64,000 nt of DNA. Source: Ricordea florida (taxonomy: Eukaryota; Cnidaria; Anthozoa; Corallimorpharia; Ricordeidae). The position numbers were made by a program, and so were the translations under genes. Below are positions 27,101-41,800 of the stretch, in pieces (the first letter of the stretch is position 1; the number at the start of each line of letters is the position of its first letter). A model generated the notes under the pieces. That model saw only the letters and a program-made list of their open reading frames with translations. It did not search any database and had not been told where the DNA came from. The DNA is taken from NCBI GenBank assembly GCA_949710005.1, contig OX453273.1, forward strand, positions 3,932,706 to 3,996,705. The letters are read 5' to 3'.

Positions 27101-30100
27101 TTTCTAACAAGGTATTCTACTTTGGTTGCAGAGCACTTACTGAAGCAAATGCTAAGTATGCACCAACAAGACAGGCTGTCAAGGAAACTGCACACAGGTT
27201 CTAAATGATAATAGTAACAAAGCTAACTATCCATAGTTCTTGACAGTATCCAATACCTGTTGCTTGTTGTAGGAAATTCTTATGGTAGGGCTTTTTAAAG
27301 GGTATTTGAATTGTAACCTTAGCTTCTGGAGAGGTTGAAAGCCCAAGCCCCCCAAAAAAAACTCAAACCTGCAGGGTATTATGGATAGTTTCTGGTACAA
27401 CACTGTAATTAATGTAATAAAAATCGAATTATGAAAGGGCCTTGTGTAAAATTCTTATGGTAGGGCTTTTTAAAGGGTATTTGAATTGTAACCTTAGCTT
27501 CTGGAGAGGTTGAAAGCCCAGACCAAAAAAAAAAAATCAACCTGCAGAGTGTAGTATGGATAGTTGCTGGTACAACACTGTAGTTAATGTAATAAAAATC
27601 GAATTGTGAAAGGGTCTTGTGTAAAGGAATTAGGTGAAAAAGCTACGTTGCACTTAACGCGTTATCTAGTGTGGTGACACAGTCAGTTGTAAAGGAACAC
27701 GTCCTCCTCAACATTTGTCTTACCACAACTCTACCCTAGCATCACAAACAACTTCTCATTCTCATGCAATCTACTCTAGGTCTGTAGCACTCTTAAAAAG
27801 AACAAAGCCAGTATCCTGCCATCTAGACTCATAAAGCTGGAACAATAAGGATTATTTTATATGCCAAAAATGCAAAACAGTTGCGAGATCACGAAGGAAA
27901 AATTTCAAGTGTGTAAGAGAGTTTCAAAGTGCTGGGCTGACCAGTCGTATTTCAGGATTTGGCTTGTCTTGTCCATTGGTGGAGCCGGGCGTATATTTAT
28001 TGTCTTACACACATCCGCTTCGCCGTTTGAACAGTTTAGACTTAATGATGATTTTATTTCCGTTTGTAGGAGAGATGAGGTTGTGCAGTTATTTGTTTTA
28101 TCTTATAAGACATTTGTGGAATTAAAGGAAAAGCTAAGGTGAGAATCAGAAGGCTTGTTGTTTTCTGTTCTTATATCTTGTGATCTTACTTTTGTTTTTG
28201 GTTTTTCTCTGGAATAGCCGTGGGTTGCGGTTTTACCAAAGCTTAGAAAAGACAGTAACAAAATTAGAAGAGAAGCTTAAAGAATTCCTCAAGAATCGAA
28301 CGAATGAGCTAACAAAACTTGCAGAAAAAGCCAAGATTGCCAAAGGTACTTTGTTAATACCGTTTTATTATTTACAACAATTATTAGGGGGTTTCGATCG
28401 ATTTCAAGGCCTATTATTGCTTATAGGAATTCTGCAACACCCAGGAAACGAGATAACCGCTGTTTTTATTCATACTTTTTTTTGTTGACTGTATTTTCAT
28501 TAATAATTTTGTACTCTGTGGTCTTCATTGCAGAGAAAACCATGTCACCTCCCGCTCGTCCTGGGGAAGCTAAACCACAGCACCTTGTTCAACCGCCTTC
28601 ACCATCTTCAACTGGTCATTACGCTAGAGAGGTGTTAATGCCCAACTCAGGTATTAGACCTGAAGGCCCTATCACCTTACCCCCTGGGGCTCCTTTACAC
28701 CCAAGGATTCCTGCTGTTGTACCACATCCCGGGTCCTTTCCCGGGATCATTCCTCCTGGCACGGGGCCCCCCAGGTTTCATCAACCAGGGATGCAGAGTG
28801 GAATCGTTAGACCAATTGTCACCCCTGTTCCCCGAGGTCAGCCTCAGATCCCTGCTCCACCAACACCTCAGACTATGTTTCCTGACCAACGAGTTCCTCA
28901 ATCGCCTAATTCACAAGTTACTGGACAATCTGGTTTTCCTCCTGGGCAACCATTGGCTGGAATCCCGTTGTCTCAAGTGGGTCCCCGCGTTTCAGCACAT
29001 GCTGGGCAGCGTATTCATTCAACTCCACGCATGTCATACCCAATTCCAGTTGGACCACCACCTTCATCAAGAAGTCAACCTGGACCTCAGTCTTCTCTTT
29101 CAACAAGCCACTACCAACCGCATCCACTACCTGGACAGCCGCTTGGACAGAATGTTGCAGGTGGGTTAAACACTCAAGGTTTGCCTTCCTATGATCAAGC
29201 TAAACAACTTCCTGGGACCCATCCAATCAATGTGGCTCATTCGCCATTGCAACCAACCATGTTACCCCATCAGAATATGTCACAGGGACAGCAGTCTTCT
29301 CCATTGCAACAGCAAGTTCCAGGTCAACAGTTGCAACCAAGTCAATTGAAACCTCAGCAGGCACTTGGAACGCACCAGTTCCAGACGCCAAGGTTACCAC
29401 AGCCACCATTACAGCCTCAAAATTCCAACCAACCTTTGGCACCACAGCTGCAACCCCGACCTGGGGCACCAGTGCAACTTTCACCATCATCACAAGTTTC
29501 GCCAGCTCAACAAACCTTGCCAAGCCAGCAGTATCGGCCACCTACATTCCCACAACAACCAATGCACCCCCAACCGCTCACCCAGTTCCAGCAAACTCCC
29601 ATGCAACCACAGCAACAGTTCATGCAGCCTTCTAATGTACCACAACAGTTTCAACCCCTACGACAACCACATGGTCAAGGTCAGCAACAGGTCCAACAGC
29701 TCCCTAAATCCCAGCCACAACATTTGCATTCCCCACAACAGTTACAACAGCCTCAGCACTACCAGCAGCCTCTGAAACCTCCGCAACCATTTCCTCAGGC
29801 TTTAAATCCTCCCCAGTCTCCCCAATCTTCACAGCAGCCTCCACACATGCAACAGCTACCCCAACACCAGGTCCAGAAACCTTCACAACCTCACCAACAC
29901 TTCCAACATCCTTTGCAACCTCCACGACAGTTCCAACAGACTGGGCAACTTCAACCACAGTTTCAGCACCAACAACCCGTGCACCTCCAGCAATCATATC
30001 AGCAGCCACAGCCACCATTCCAGCAGGCATTGCAACCACAGCAGCCGGAATTGCAACCCCAAAAGCAAATTCAGCGGTCCACTAGTCAGTCTACAAGTCT

Positions 30101-33100
30101 TCCACAGCAGTTTCCACACTCCCCACAGCTGCCTCAGCAGCCAATGCACCAACAAAACTATCAACAGAAACCTGAATGTCACTCCCAGCTAGGACAACCG
30201 TTCCAACCTAGCCAAGACATCCAGCAACTATTGCAACCCCAGAAGGTCCCACCATACCAACCCCAGCTGCAAGGACAATCAGGCCAAATGCCATCGCACG
30301 TTGGTCAGGTATCACAATCAGACGGTTCAGCGCGGGGTTTGTTACAGCTTGGACAAGTACCTCAACTCCACCCCGCAAGTTCGGGGTCACAATCATATAC
30401 TCAGTTGGGTGGGACAAGCACCTGGCAACAGCAGCCTTCTGAGCCCCCTCCAAAACCATCACGTCCTAACTATCTTCCTCAACAACAGCAGCCACACAAT
30501 CCCAGTCAGCAGCCGTCACAGCCAGCCTATCCCAGCAGTCTTCAATATCAGACATTTTCAAAACCATTGCCACCGGAATACGCTTCTCAAAATCCTGGCC
30601 AGAGACGAGGGGACTTTCCTGCTACTGCTGGTCCAGGGAGTCAACAAAGCAGTTCATATCCATCTGCTAATTTGCAGTACCCGCCGTTCTCACAGTCTAC
30701 AGGCAGCGCACACTACTCACGCCAAGATTCCATTGAGAAGCGAGAGATGGGTAGTGATAAACAAGGTGACCCTAACCGACCCAGTCAACCTATGGCTCAA
30801 CCCCTCGAGCACTCTCAACTGCGTCCAAATGTATCAAGTCAGGACCAGGTGGCCTTCGTACCTACTGTGTCGTCTCAACAGTCTTCTGATTCAGTTATTA
30901 AGGCAGCCGTTTATGCCCCAAAGGCTGCTTCACCCGGCAATTCAGGCTTAGCTGGAGGGGACAGAATCCAGTCTCCACCTTGGTCGGGTTTTCCCACTGG
31001 CCAACCTCCAGCTTCTCTCTATTCCCTGCATGGCAGAAGTACGAGTTCTCCATTGTCCTCACTATCAACTGGCGTTGAACCGTACCGCTACCGCCGAGAA
31101 CCTGCAAGGGTAACATCAACCCCTGTTTTGGTTCAAGGCGTTAGGCCAAGTCCAAGTAGTTTACCAACCTCTGCGTATGCCACTAGCTACACTGTGTCTC
31201 TTGCTCAAGCACAACTAAGCCAGCAGCAACAGATGCAGCAGATGCAGCAGCAAATGCTTCTGCAACAGCAGCAATTGATTATTCAACAGCAGGAGTTGCT
31301 ACGGCACCAGCAACAGCAGCAACAGCAGCAACAGCACGATTCTGACCAGAGTCACTTGGCACAGTTATTCCAGCAGGTTCGACAAGAACAAAAGCAGTTG
31401 GCCGAGATGGTTGAAAAACTTAAAGAGAAGGAAGAACATCTAGACCACCTCGAACATCACGAACTGGGTCATGCTACAGTGGCAGAAAGCACTCCAGTGA
31501 GTCATACAGAGAGTCATACAGAAAGGGACAAAGAGACAACTGAAAAACAAGGCGATAAAGACACTGCACCAACCCTTAAATCTAGTGGATTTAGTACCTC
31601 ATGGAGCACTGGCATCTCAGAACAGATCCATGGTAAAGTTGACATGGATCACGTCTTTGAAAATTTAGCCGAGAAGCAACTTAATGAAATATCAGATAAG
31701 GGAAAGCGTGGTGTACGCTGCTCCACTTTTGCGGTGGAGTCAAAGGTTGAGAATAACGAAACCAGCATTGCAAAAGAAAACGAGTATTCCAAAGAACTAA
31801 ACAGAGCTAAGGAAGTAGCAGAAAGTGAAGCAAGCGGAAGTGTACATTTTGAAAAGGAACGAAAGAGAGAAAGCAAAACCGAAGAGACTGAAAGCCCGCC
31901 AGAAAGCGAATCACACGGAAATACTGACCAACACGTGGCATCGGCTTCTGAAATCAGCTCATCGGCGACAGAATCAAACAAGGATAACAGAGCTGATGAC
32001 ACAGACGAAGGCGTACAGCCTTCTGACGAGGAGAACAAAGAAAGGCAGAGACTTCAAAAAGTCGAAGAACAGATTCAGAAAATCAAGGAACTTCAAAAGA
32101 ATTCTCAACCACAACAGCCGCAGAAACAGCAGTACTTGTATGAGCCAGGGAAGATGCCCGAGTTGAGTCCTACACCCAGACAGGTTTGCGAGACGCAACT
32201 AACAGTGGATGCTGTGAACAAGCCTTCCTTACACCGGCAGTGTGGCCATTACTACGTCATTCAGAGTAGTCGCATTGGCCAGGAGGAAAATAACAAGTGT
32301 CTCAGTGAGGAGGAGTATATCCAGAAACTGTCTCACACTGTAGAGACTTTTGATGCCTTCGTGTTGAGTATGGAACAGAAACGGGAAAACTCATCGTATT
32401 CCGGATTCATCGCAGAGTGGAAGGTATTTTTTCTTTTGTTTTCTGAGATCATACTGGTGCCATAAGAACAACATTGTTTCGGCAAAGTCACAGGGAAACT
32501 CGGTAAAAGAAAATCCGAGTTTACCCAACAAGAGTGGAACGTACGATGCTCTGATTACTTGTTTTTGAACAGTTCTTCCACTGAAAATATATCATTTTAA
32601 ATTATTTTGCAACCCTTTCACATTAACAGTGAATTCCTAGTAGCTTGCAGGATGATTGTCAAATGAATCTAATTTAATGGCCTTGTTTCCACGAGTCTCC
32701 TGTAGTTCAGTGGTAGGAGGATCTTAGGCTCGACTCCCATTGAGAGAGCTTGGATTTGCTTTTTTGCTTGTGACGGTGCCGAAAATACATCTTTTACAAA
32801 TTGGCCAGGCCGAAAGTATACCATCTTGATTATTTCACTTTGAATAGTTTTTTTGCAAAACGATGTGGCGTAAGGCGACAGAAAGCTTGTCAGTCTAGTT
32901 TTAAAAATCTGTATGACTGCATTATGGGTATTTACTTTTTAATCTTGAAAAGAAAAACTGTTTTTAGGAAAACTAAAATTATAATATGGTTTTAGTGATT
33001 TCTTAAGTGGACGGGAGGAGTACCAACAAGCAATAATAATTGTTAACAGAGGAAGCAACTGCTAAGTGCTCTCCGTAGTTAGGTGTACAACCGTGGTGAG

Positions 33101-36100
33101 TGTCAGTTTTAGTACAAACGTTTCACATATTTGATAATATACACTTAATGTATGGTTCCGAGGGAAACAGTTAGTTTTGTTTCCCGAGAGTCCTGATGTT
33201 TCCCGAGACGAAGTCGAGGGAAACATCAGGACTCGAGGGAAAACGAAGCTAACTAGTTTCCCGAGGGACCATACATTAAGTGCTTTGTTATATATTTAGA
33301 CTTTCCCTTATCAAAAACAAGCAAACAAAGACGGTACAACTGGCGCGCGGGCAACAACTGCGCAATTGTCTCCCGGTCGGGATACATTTGAATTTGTTCA
33401 AGGGCACGTGACCAAGAATCAACCAATCACAGTGCTCGTTTTGATGAATGAAAGTCTAGGTATATAACAATATAAATTCTTCTTTTGTCACACCGTGAAG
33501 TCACAAGTCACGTAGTGACTACATCGTGTGACAAAAGAAGAATTTACATTATCATCACTTTTTCCACGATGAACAACAACCCGTATTTATCACTTCTCTT
33601 TGAAGGAACTGGATAGGATGCAGCAAGGGGACTCTGCTGTGTTTTCCACTTACGCAGCCTCTCGAAACCCGTCAAGAAACAGATACAGAGACATATTGCC
33701 CTGTGAGTACCCGTTTGTTTTTGGAGAGCCCTGCACCCCAGAAAATTGTTCTTGTCGTTGTTATCATTATCGTTATAGTTATCACCATCACTTTTTTTGG
33801 CTTCTGCATATGAAATAACGCAGGAGCCAATATGTCAAAGGAAACACGAATGATTGAGTGAAGGAGCCAGTCATCACGCGCCTAGTATTTAGCCAATCAC
33901 AATGCACAATACAATTCGCTTTTATATCGATTTATTTTTAAACTCAGAAGAGAATATCTAAAAGTAATGAAATCGTGGAAAGGCGATAGGTATGCCAATA
34001 AACTTAATAAAAGCAGTAGCCACATGCATGCGATGCTTGCCTATTTTTACAATTATTGTTGTCATTGCCACATTTTCATGTGGCTTACACGAAGTGTGTA
34101 GCCACATTATGACACGATCAGATTTATTTATTTAATGAGAACCACTACGTGGAACTTACCGGGGCCCAGTGGGGCACGGGATTGCATAGATATAGTTAAC
34201 CTGTCGCACCTCTCACGATGGAAAGTTCACTCAATGTAGATAGCTTTGATAAGTCGCTCATATTCTCGATAAGTTTCACGATGGAAGGTTCACTCTTAAG
34301 TGACCGCTCGTACATTTGTCTCTCCAAATATTCACTGTTAAATTTTCGCTCATAACTAGTGCATCGTAAAGGTTGGGGAACAAAAAGCTATAATCTTTCT
34401 CTTGACTGTCCTCCATGCCTCGTGCGTTTCAAAATGGCGGATAAGATTTCAATGAGCCAGCGAGCAAAAGTAACGAGCCAGCGATATATCTCAGTCAGCG
34501 ACATATCCCTAACAATGTAACGTTGAAAAAACGACAGAAACCGTCTGCATTTTATAACCGGTGCCAGGCTTCGGCTGGGCCCCGGTAATTATTTGTCCAC
34601 GAGAGTCGAGCGCCTGTCACGTGGTCTAGAAAGCCACACATGTACGCATTGTGGACCTGTTCTTACTAATACTGTCATAAGATAAAAACTAGGTGCTTGG
34701 GGCCGGTTATTCAAACAGTGTCCAACTGAAGTCGCGGTAAATTTGAGGGGTTTGAAACTGACCAATTAGCGATGGATTTGATAAAACCAATTCATTTTGA
34801 GTGAGCGGATATTGACTACTTTTTCTGCTGCAGAAAAACACGAGGTTGAAATGTAAGATGGAGCACTTCAAGTTCAATTTAAACAACGGTTTTGTTAAGC
34901 TCGTTCTAAACCTTGTTTGTATAACCGGCCCTTTGTCTCGGGTGTTCAAAACGTCTTCTAAGCCATGATTTGTTTATCTTTTTTTATTGTAGGGGATCAT
35001 TCTCGAGTAAAGCTCACCACAAAAGATGACGGAGACTACATTAACGCCAGCTACATAAATGTAACAGTATATCCCTCGCTTGCGTAGCTAAAAAAATAGT
35101 AACTTTATTTAAACTCGGTAATTATACAGCACACGAGGTTCTTGTTTGACCGAGCGTTAATTAATTAATTACAATCAAACTTTACAAAGGTCGACCGGGG
35201 TCAACGTCCCCTAGTCCTTTCGAACAATGTTGTGAGATCTTTAGCGTCCCACGAGAACAGTGCTGTGAGACGGGGCCTACGGTTTTCGTCCTTATCTGAG
35301 AAGGCTAGAATGTCCAACCATTTGCAGATGTCATACGAAAGGCAGCACAATCTCCTCAATTATTTTAAGACCTTGAGTGTTGGTCCGGCCGAAGTTTGAA
35401 CTCACGTCCTCCCGCTCGGCAGGCCGGCGTCTGCCAACTGAGCTAACCGGGCGGCGGTTAGCTGCTGGTGGTGTTCTGGCGGCGGGAATTCTCGTCGCAT
35501 CAGTGAATATAAGCTGTGCAACGTTTTCCACATTTGTCGGCTGCTTGCTACTTTTACTGTAAATTCTCTCACTCCCACCTGTTGGTTGATTTTTCACAGC
35601 TTTCAGGGGGACGGACACGTTACTTGTGCACGTTCTTTTTGAGACTTCAAATGACCAATCCCATGGGTTGCATCGCATCCAATGTACAAATGAAGTAAAC
35701 TCCTTTTAGTATAGTTAACGTTGGACAGTTTTGTTTCCTTATTCTCTCAAAACGACTGCTCACATGTAAAAGCTGTTTTTAGAGGAGTGATTCCCTGTCG
35801 AGCGGACGAGATGGTACTGGGCGTTAGCAAACCGCAACGATAACGTCGACCAAAATAGCCAATCAAAAGTACTAAGGTACGAAGCAATAAAACTGCGCGT
35901 GCAAAATACTGTTTTGTAGGTTTCGTTGTCGTCCTTTGCAAAACAACAACGTGAAATGACCATTTTCAAGTTTCCTCGAAGACGCGAGTGTACAACGACC
36001 AAATTTGCTTAGGAAATTCGGAATAAAATGCGAACGGTAAAATTTGCAAAATTTAACAGTTTAAACGAAATATGGAAACAACACGGAAGAAGCCTGCCTT

Positions 36101-38851
36101 CTTTGCTACAGGAGGAAAGCAAAAAAAAAATTTCAGTAATGTCGTCCTCGGCGTCGTTGTCGTGTTTGTTAAGTTCCCTTATGTCTTCATATACATACCG
36201 CTGCCACCCATTTTTCGAAGTTAAATTGGATTAACTTTATATAGGTCTCCATGCTGTTTTTGATTGTATATCTCTGTTTTCCATTAATCAGAACATCACT
36301 CCATTGGCGCCTGATTACATTGCTACCCAGGGCCCCATCGCCGCCACGCTGGGAGACTTCTGGTTAATGGTCTGGGAACAAAAGACACGTGTTGTTGTTA
36401 TGCTCACTAAGGAAGTGGAGGGAAACCGCGTGAGTTGGCTCTGTTTATGTTTCCATAGCAGCACAGTCCTTGTGATACGTAGGGGAAGTTGTTACTTTCA
36501 CCGCATTTTTAGTGTTATTGATTTAGACCTTTTTTCTTTAATTGGTACAAAGGTCTAAAAACAATAGTACCATCCTGCTAATGAATGATTTGAAGAAGTA
36601 ATGGTGATCATACGGTTTCGAGTTCAATTTGTGATTTATTTGCACAAGTGAGGATTTCGAAAAGCTTAAATTGCAGGACTCGCTTCGACAAGTGCAATTT
36701 ACAATATTTGGGACCACATTCATTGGTGGTCCCATACGTTCCAGTCGGACCAAACTCAGATTTTCCGTTTCGTTTGACTTCCAACTGAAATTTCCATTTC
36801 GAATGGTAAGCGTCCCACGTTTTGACAACTTTGTTACTAAGAATTTTATTACACAACGAAGTCGCTTTGATGTTGATTAACGTCGAAGTGGCTTCGTCAT
36901 GTGTCCAATGAAGACGTTTATGTTACCACTGCCTCCTCAAGGTGAATGATGATCCATTCTATTTACAGTTTTGCAAAAGAAAACATCCCGGAACTGTTGG
37001 CGTTGGAAGTACTTTTTTAGATGATCGAAGAAATCTGTATGCCTCTCATTTCTGAACCCCACTTGTGCTTTATGTTTGTGTTTCAGTTAAAATGCCATCA
37101 GTATTGGCCAATAGACGAAGGACACACTGTTGTATATGAACCAATGAGAGTCACGATGAAAAGACTGACACATTTTCCCGCCTGGATAGAACGCATTATG
37201 CATGTTCAGCACGCTGAGGTGAGAAATCGAACCAGCTTTAAACTTGAAAGATGGTCATTTCAGGTTGTTCTTTTGCAGAGGACGACAACATAATGTAATA
37301 ACTACAACACATAATGAAGAAAACACACAACATAATGTAGTAACTACAGCACATAATGAAGAAGACACACAACATAATGTAGTAACTACAACACATAATG
37401 AAGAAGACACACAACATAATGTAGTAACTACAACACACAATGAAGAAACCACACAAAATAATATAGTAACTACAACACGTAATGAAGAAACCACACAACA
37501 TAATGTAGTAACTACAACACATAATGAAGAAGACACACAACATAATGTAGTAACTACAACACATAATGAATAAGACACACAACATAATGTAGTAACTACA
37601 ACACATAATGAAGAAACCACACAAAATAATATAGTAACTACAACACGTAATGAAGAAACCACACAAAATAACGATAAACAACCACATAAGAAAGTTATGG
37701 CTTTCCATAGAAATAAACTACTTCCTGGAATTTCTTTACCTTGGAAGTTGCTTTTTTAACTACGTTTACTCGATTCAATGAATCACCTTTACAAGTCATT
37801 ATTATTATTACTGTTATTATTATTATTGTTGTTGTTGTTGTTGTTCTTCTTCTTGTTGTGTTGTTGTTGTTGCTAGTGTTACTATTATTATTAGAAGTTG
37901 TGGTCACAGTATTAGCATTTTACAGTCGAACCCCGCACCTGGTCCCACCTGGGTATTACGGTCACCTCGTTATTACGACCACTTTTTTTCGCCCTGCAAA
38001 GCGACCATACATTTTCTCATAAAATAACCCAGATAATGCGGTCACCCGTTAATACGGCCGACTGCCACATTTGAAAATCCCTAACAGTAGAATCCTTTAC
38101 AATTTCACCCCATCAATATGGCCATACGCACTAAATTTAGTAAACCAAAATGCCTTTGATACGTCAATTTTATTGACCTCCCTCATTTACTAATCAAACA
38201 GCTCATTTACTGTGCAGTGTAGGCAACTCTCCACCCTGTTTTCATTACACGCATGATAAAGGAAATAAATCTTGACTCTAACATCCGCGCGATAAAGTCA
38301 TTGTCATTCACCACAAAGACGATTGATACGAAAGTGATCGAATTTCAGTTAGGTAATTAGCGGCTCGCTTTTTTTCTTGCGGTTTCCTCCATGATCTGTG
38401 GTTATGTTTAACTTTATGTATAGCTACATTCTAGTTGTGTACTGAAGAGGACAGTTGTTCAGGAAGTGCGGATGCGGTATATTTGTCATTAAGGCCCAAC
38501 CTCTGCAAAAGGACCACACCGTTAATACGGCCATTTTTTGGACCTATTGGTGACCGTATCATCGGGGTTCCTCTGTATTAGTGTTGTATTAGTGTTAGTG
38601 TTAGTGTAAGTAATATTGCTAGTGTTAGTGTAAGTGTGTTAGTGTTGGCATTGACATTGGTATTGGTAGTAGTGTTAGTAATAGTATAAGTATTTATCAG
38701 TATTAATTAGTATTAGTATTGTATTAGTATAGGTAATAGCATGGTTTGTAGTGATATTTGATATAAATACCACGAGAGATATTTCAAAATTGTTGTACGT
38801 AATTTCAAGAGCCGTTAGGCGAGTGAAATTTGAGACAGTTTTGAAATATCT

Positions 38852-38883
<32 letters not shown>

Positions 38884-41800
38884 ATCATGCAATTATTTGT
38901 TTATACTACTACTGGCAAAAGGCTTGTAATTTTCACATGAAGGTATTTCAAATTAAGCAGAAATACCACTGCTCTTAGCCAATCAAATAACAGAAATTTC
39001 TCATGAAGTAGTATAAATATTATTTATTCGTGGTGCTTTGTTTCCCAGTGCACCTTTGGGGGCTCTTACCTGTCTAACTGATCTGTTCTCTTCCCATTTC
39101 AGTGCGAAGAAACGCTCCTTGTAACCCATTTGCAGTTTACGGGTTGGCCAGATTAGTAAGTAGCATAGTGTGATCAACATCTGTCTTCTCCCTATGAAAT
39201 CCAGCCGTAATAAACACCAAACTAAGGAGAAAACATTTTTTGATCTCAGTGTAGAAGTGACCAGTTTCTTAATCAAGTCATTGATAGGTTAATTGATTGA
39301 TTTATCCATCATGTCATCCATCCACCAATTGATTATTGATTAATTGATTTAAGATCGCAGCATTTCTGTGAGCAAGAGTGATGGTCGTTCCGTGATGTTC
39401 TTCTCTTTGCATATCGTCCCATCACATTATACACTCAATCTGTTAATGATTTCAGCGCTTACCGACACATGCACCCGGTGAGACACGTGTCTAAATGCGA
39501 CTACACTCTCCCATTGTGGAAACACGGTAGTTTAGAGGTTATCCTGCCGGAGTTCGAGCCCTGATAATGGCACTGTGTGGTTTCCTCAGACAAGAAACTT
39601 AATACCACACTGTCCCTCTCCACCCAGGTGTATAAATGGCTACCGGCGAGAAAATGCTGGGGCGACCTGGTGTTGGACTAGCATCACATCCGGGGGGGGG
39701 GGGGGGAGTAACAATACTCCCAGGTGCTTCACGCATGCTCACATGATAAGCTCCAGCTGTGTGGGTCTTATTCGCCGAGTTCTTCTTTACGTACCTTTTT
39801 GTAGTCCCCCAATAAATGAAGCCTTCTTTTTTTTTCTTCACCTTCCCCAGTGGTGTACCTCATTCGCCCTCCGACTTGCTCAGTTTCATGGCAGAAGTAT
39901 ACAATCATCATCAGCAAAGTGGCCCACAAAGGCCCCTTGTAGTACACTGCAGGTAGGAGCTCTCTCCGATCTAACAAACAGGTCCATAATTTAAAAGGGT
40001 TCAGTGCACTATCGCAAAGTGTATTCCGTCGCAAAGTTCCGAGGAGGTCCTTTAAGGCCTAGGTGGCTTTTGCTGCCGTTTTAAAGATCTACAGACGTAG
40101 TAGCTTTGACGGTTCGACGGAAGTACAGTGCGCATATGTAGGCGCGCGGCATGTGATATTCACAAACCCTCACAGTTAAAGTGAGGTTAACACCGACTAG
40201 CTGTCGGCTAGCTGATCAGTTATCTTTGAAACGTGCCGTAAATCCTGTAATAAGCCCCCCCCCCCTTCCTGTAGTAAGCCACCCCTCTCTAGAAGAAGAA
40301 ATTTATTAAAACCACGCCTCTCCCTTGAAGAACAAAAAAATTTTACCACAATTGCTACTAATCTCGCAATCTGATTGGCTAACTTGTTGCTGTCGATAAG
40401 AGTCTAGACAACGCTGTTCGCGTCAGTGTGTCACGCGAAGCAATAGCCAATCAGAAACGCTTATTTTGGAGAATAAACCAATCAGATTGCGAGAAAGTTG
40501 TAGACAACGCTTGCTCTTTCTTTGTGTCACGATCTTGGTCACGCTTTAAAAAAAAACATTTTCTTTGACGGTTTTTAAACGTGGCTATTGTGGTAAAAAA
40601 CAAATCGAATGTAGTTTAGCGTTGTTTGTACTCTTATCGACAACGAGTGCGCGTCATCACAGTGGTCAAAATGTTGTGGACTCACGAGGCGCAGCTTAAT
40701 TAATATCACTCAATCAGATCAACCTGGGGATTGAAATTGTTATTAAAATATTGCTGTTATTTGAGAAGTGTACAGAACCTGACATTACCCTCATAGAGTG
40801 ACTTACTTTGCCAGTGGTATAAATTAAACCAGGTACATACACAAACCGTTATAAGGAAAGATGTTATTATACTATTATTCCTATAAATAAATCAATTAGC
40901 CACCCCCTTCTCTTAAGCCGCACCCATCTAATGAGCTAGCCTTGCCCCCCTCCCCTCCCCTCCAAAGGGAGTATTAGAGGATTTGCAGTATACAGTTCAT
41001 TCGTCTTTCAGTGCTGGAGTGGGGCGTGCTGGGACATTCTGTGTTATATACACTGCTATACGGGAGTTGAACAGTACAGGTTGTATTGGTGAGTATCGGC
41101 TTACAGCGAATGCAGCTCGACTTGCGTACGTGCTTTTCACTTGTATCTTTTCGTTTTTCCTCGCGATGACCTCCCTAGTTACTGCTCGATAACATGAAGA
41201 CCTATCTCACTATCTTTCTGTTTAGTTATGTTTTCACTTGATAGTAGTATCTGTACATTTGCAAGTTCTAAACAACAAAGAAAGTAATATAGTAAATAAA
41301 ACAATTGAATTTTTTTTGGAATGGCTAAAATACAAAGACCGCGGAATACCAAGGACAATAATCATACACTGCACAATAAATGTATAAAACTTTTACACAT
41401 GTGTTGTGCTTATTTAGAATTAGTTTAGTTGGAATCAAAACTTGTAATTGCGATTTATCTTTACAACATTTTATTTCTTCATGAAATCGTTGTAAGCAGA
41501 GATGCAAGCCGCTAACAAAGCAGTTTTGTTGGATTAAACTAACGCGAACCATAAGAAAAGCTAAATTGAACATTGCTGGATAGACTATTCCAACTATATA
41601 TCATATAACTATATATAAAGTCAGAATTATCGGTTCTGGCTCGGAGTTTAATTTGACATATCTTGATACTACGCTGGTTTGAAATAATGAATTGTAACTC
41701 TTTAACTTACATGCATTATTTCAAACCATCGTAGCATCAAACTATCTTAATCGAAATTTGTTGACAATATGTGGTTTTGTACATCAAACTCATAGCGTCA

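Larger units (their letters stand above)
18803..28345 (+). other. PTPN23: PTPN23 exons 16-28: helical V-like (coiled-coil) domain
   Basis: Exons: 18803-18868, 19277-19341, 21357-21431, 22468-22559, 23216-23302, 24972-25089, 25755-25798, 26087-26146, 26323-26379, 26717-26802, 27132-27197, 28070-28138, 28218-28345. They encode about residues 373-710, rich in Glu, Lys and heptad-like Leu (for example [19 protein letters not shown]). The alignment with human is nearly gap-free, including [19 protein letters not shown] and the [10 protein letters not shown] segment. This region corresponds to the ALIX-like V domain, which in HD-PTP binds cargo-sorting partners. No additional exon is needed between 19341 and 21357 or between 27197 and 28070, because the lengths match the human protein there. 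Confidence 0.88.
32424..33605. other. PTPN23: PTPN23 intron 29 with repeat insertions
   Basis: Intron between the giant exon 29 and the start of the PTP exons. It contains a tRNA-like head at 32694-32760 and two hairpins (33142-33282 and 33468-33552). No gene is seen. Confidence 0.6.

Noticed and set aside
28695-30462. Several antisense and alternate-frame open frames within the large Pro/Gln exon
   Set aside because: Low-complexity CCA/CAG-rich sequence opens all frames. The plus-strand frame is fixed by splicing phase and by its continuation into the PTP domain.
32694-32760. Functional tRNA gene
   Set aside because: A and B boxes are present, but the acceptor stem does not pair and no clear anticodon loop is seen. 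The copies at 26896, 35385 and 39515 have the same problem.
37238-37708. Open frames of 109-156 codons on both strands
   Set aside because: Produced by the 42-bp minisatellite. The encoded repeats ([13 protein letters not shown] or its antisense) have no family resemblance.
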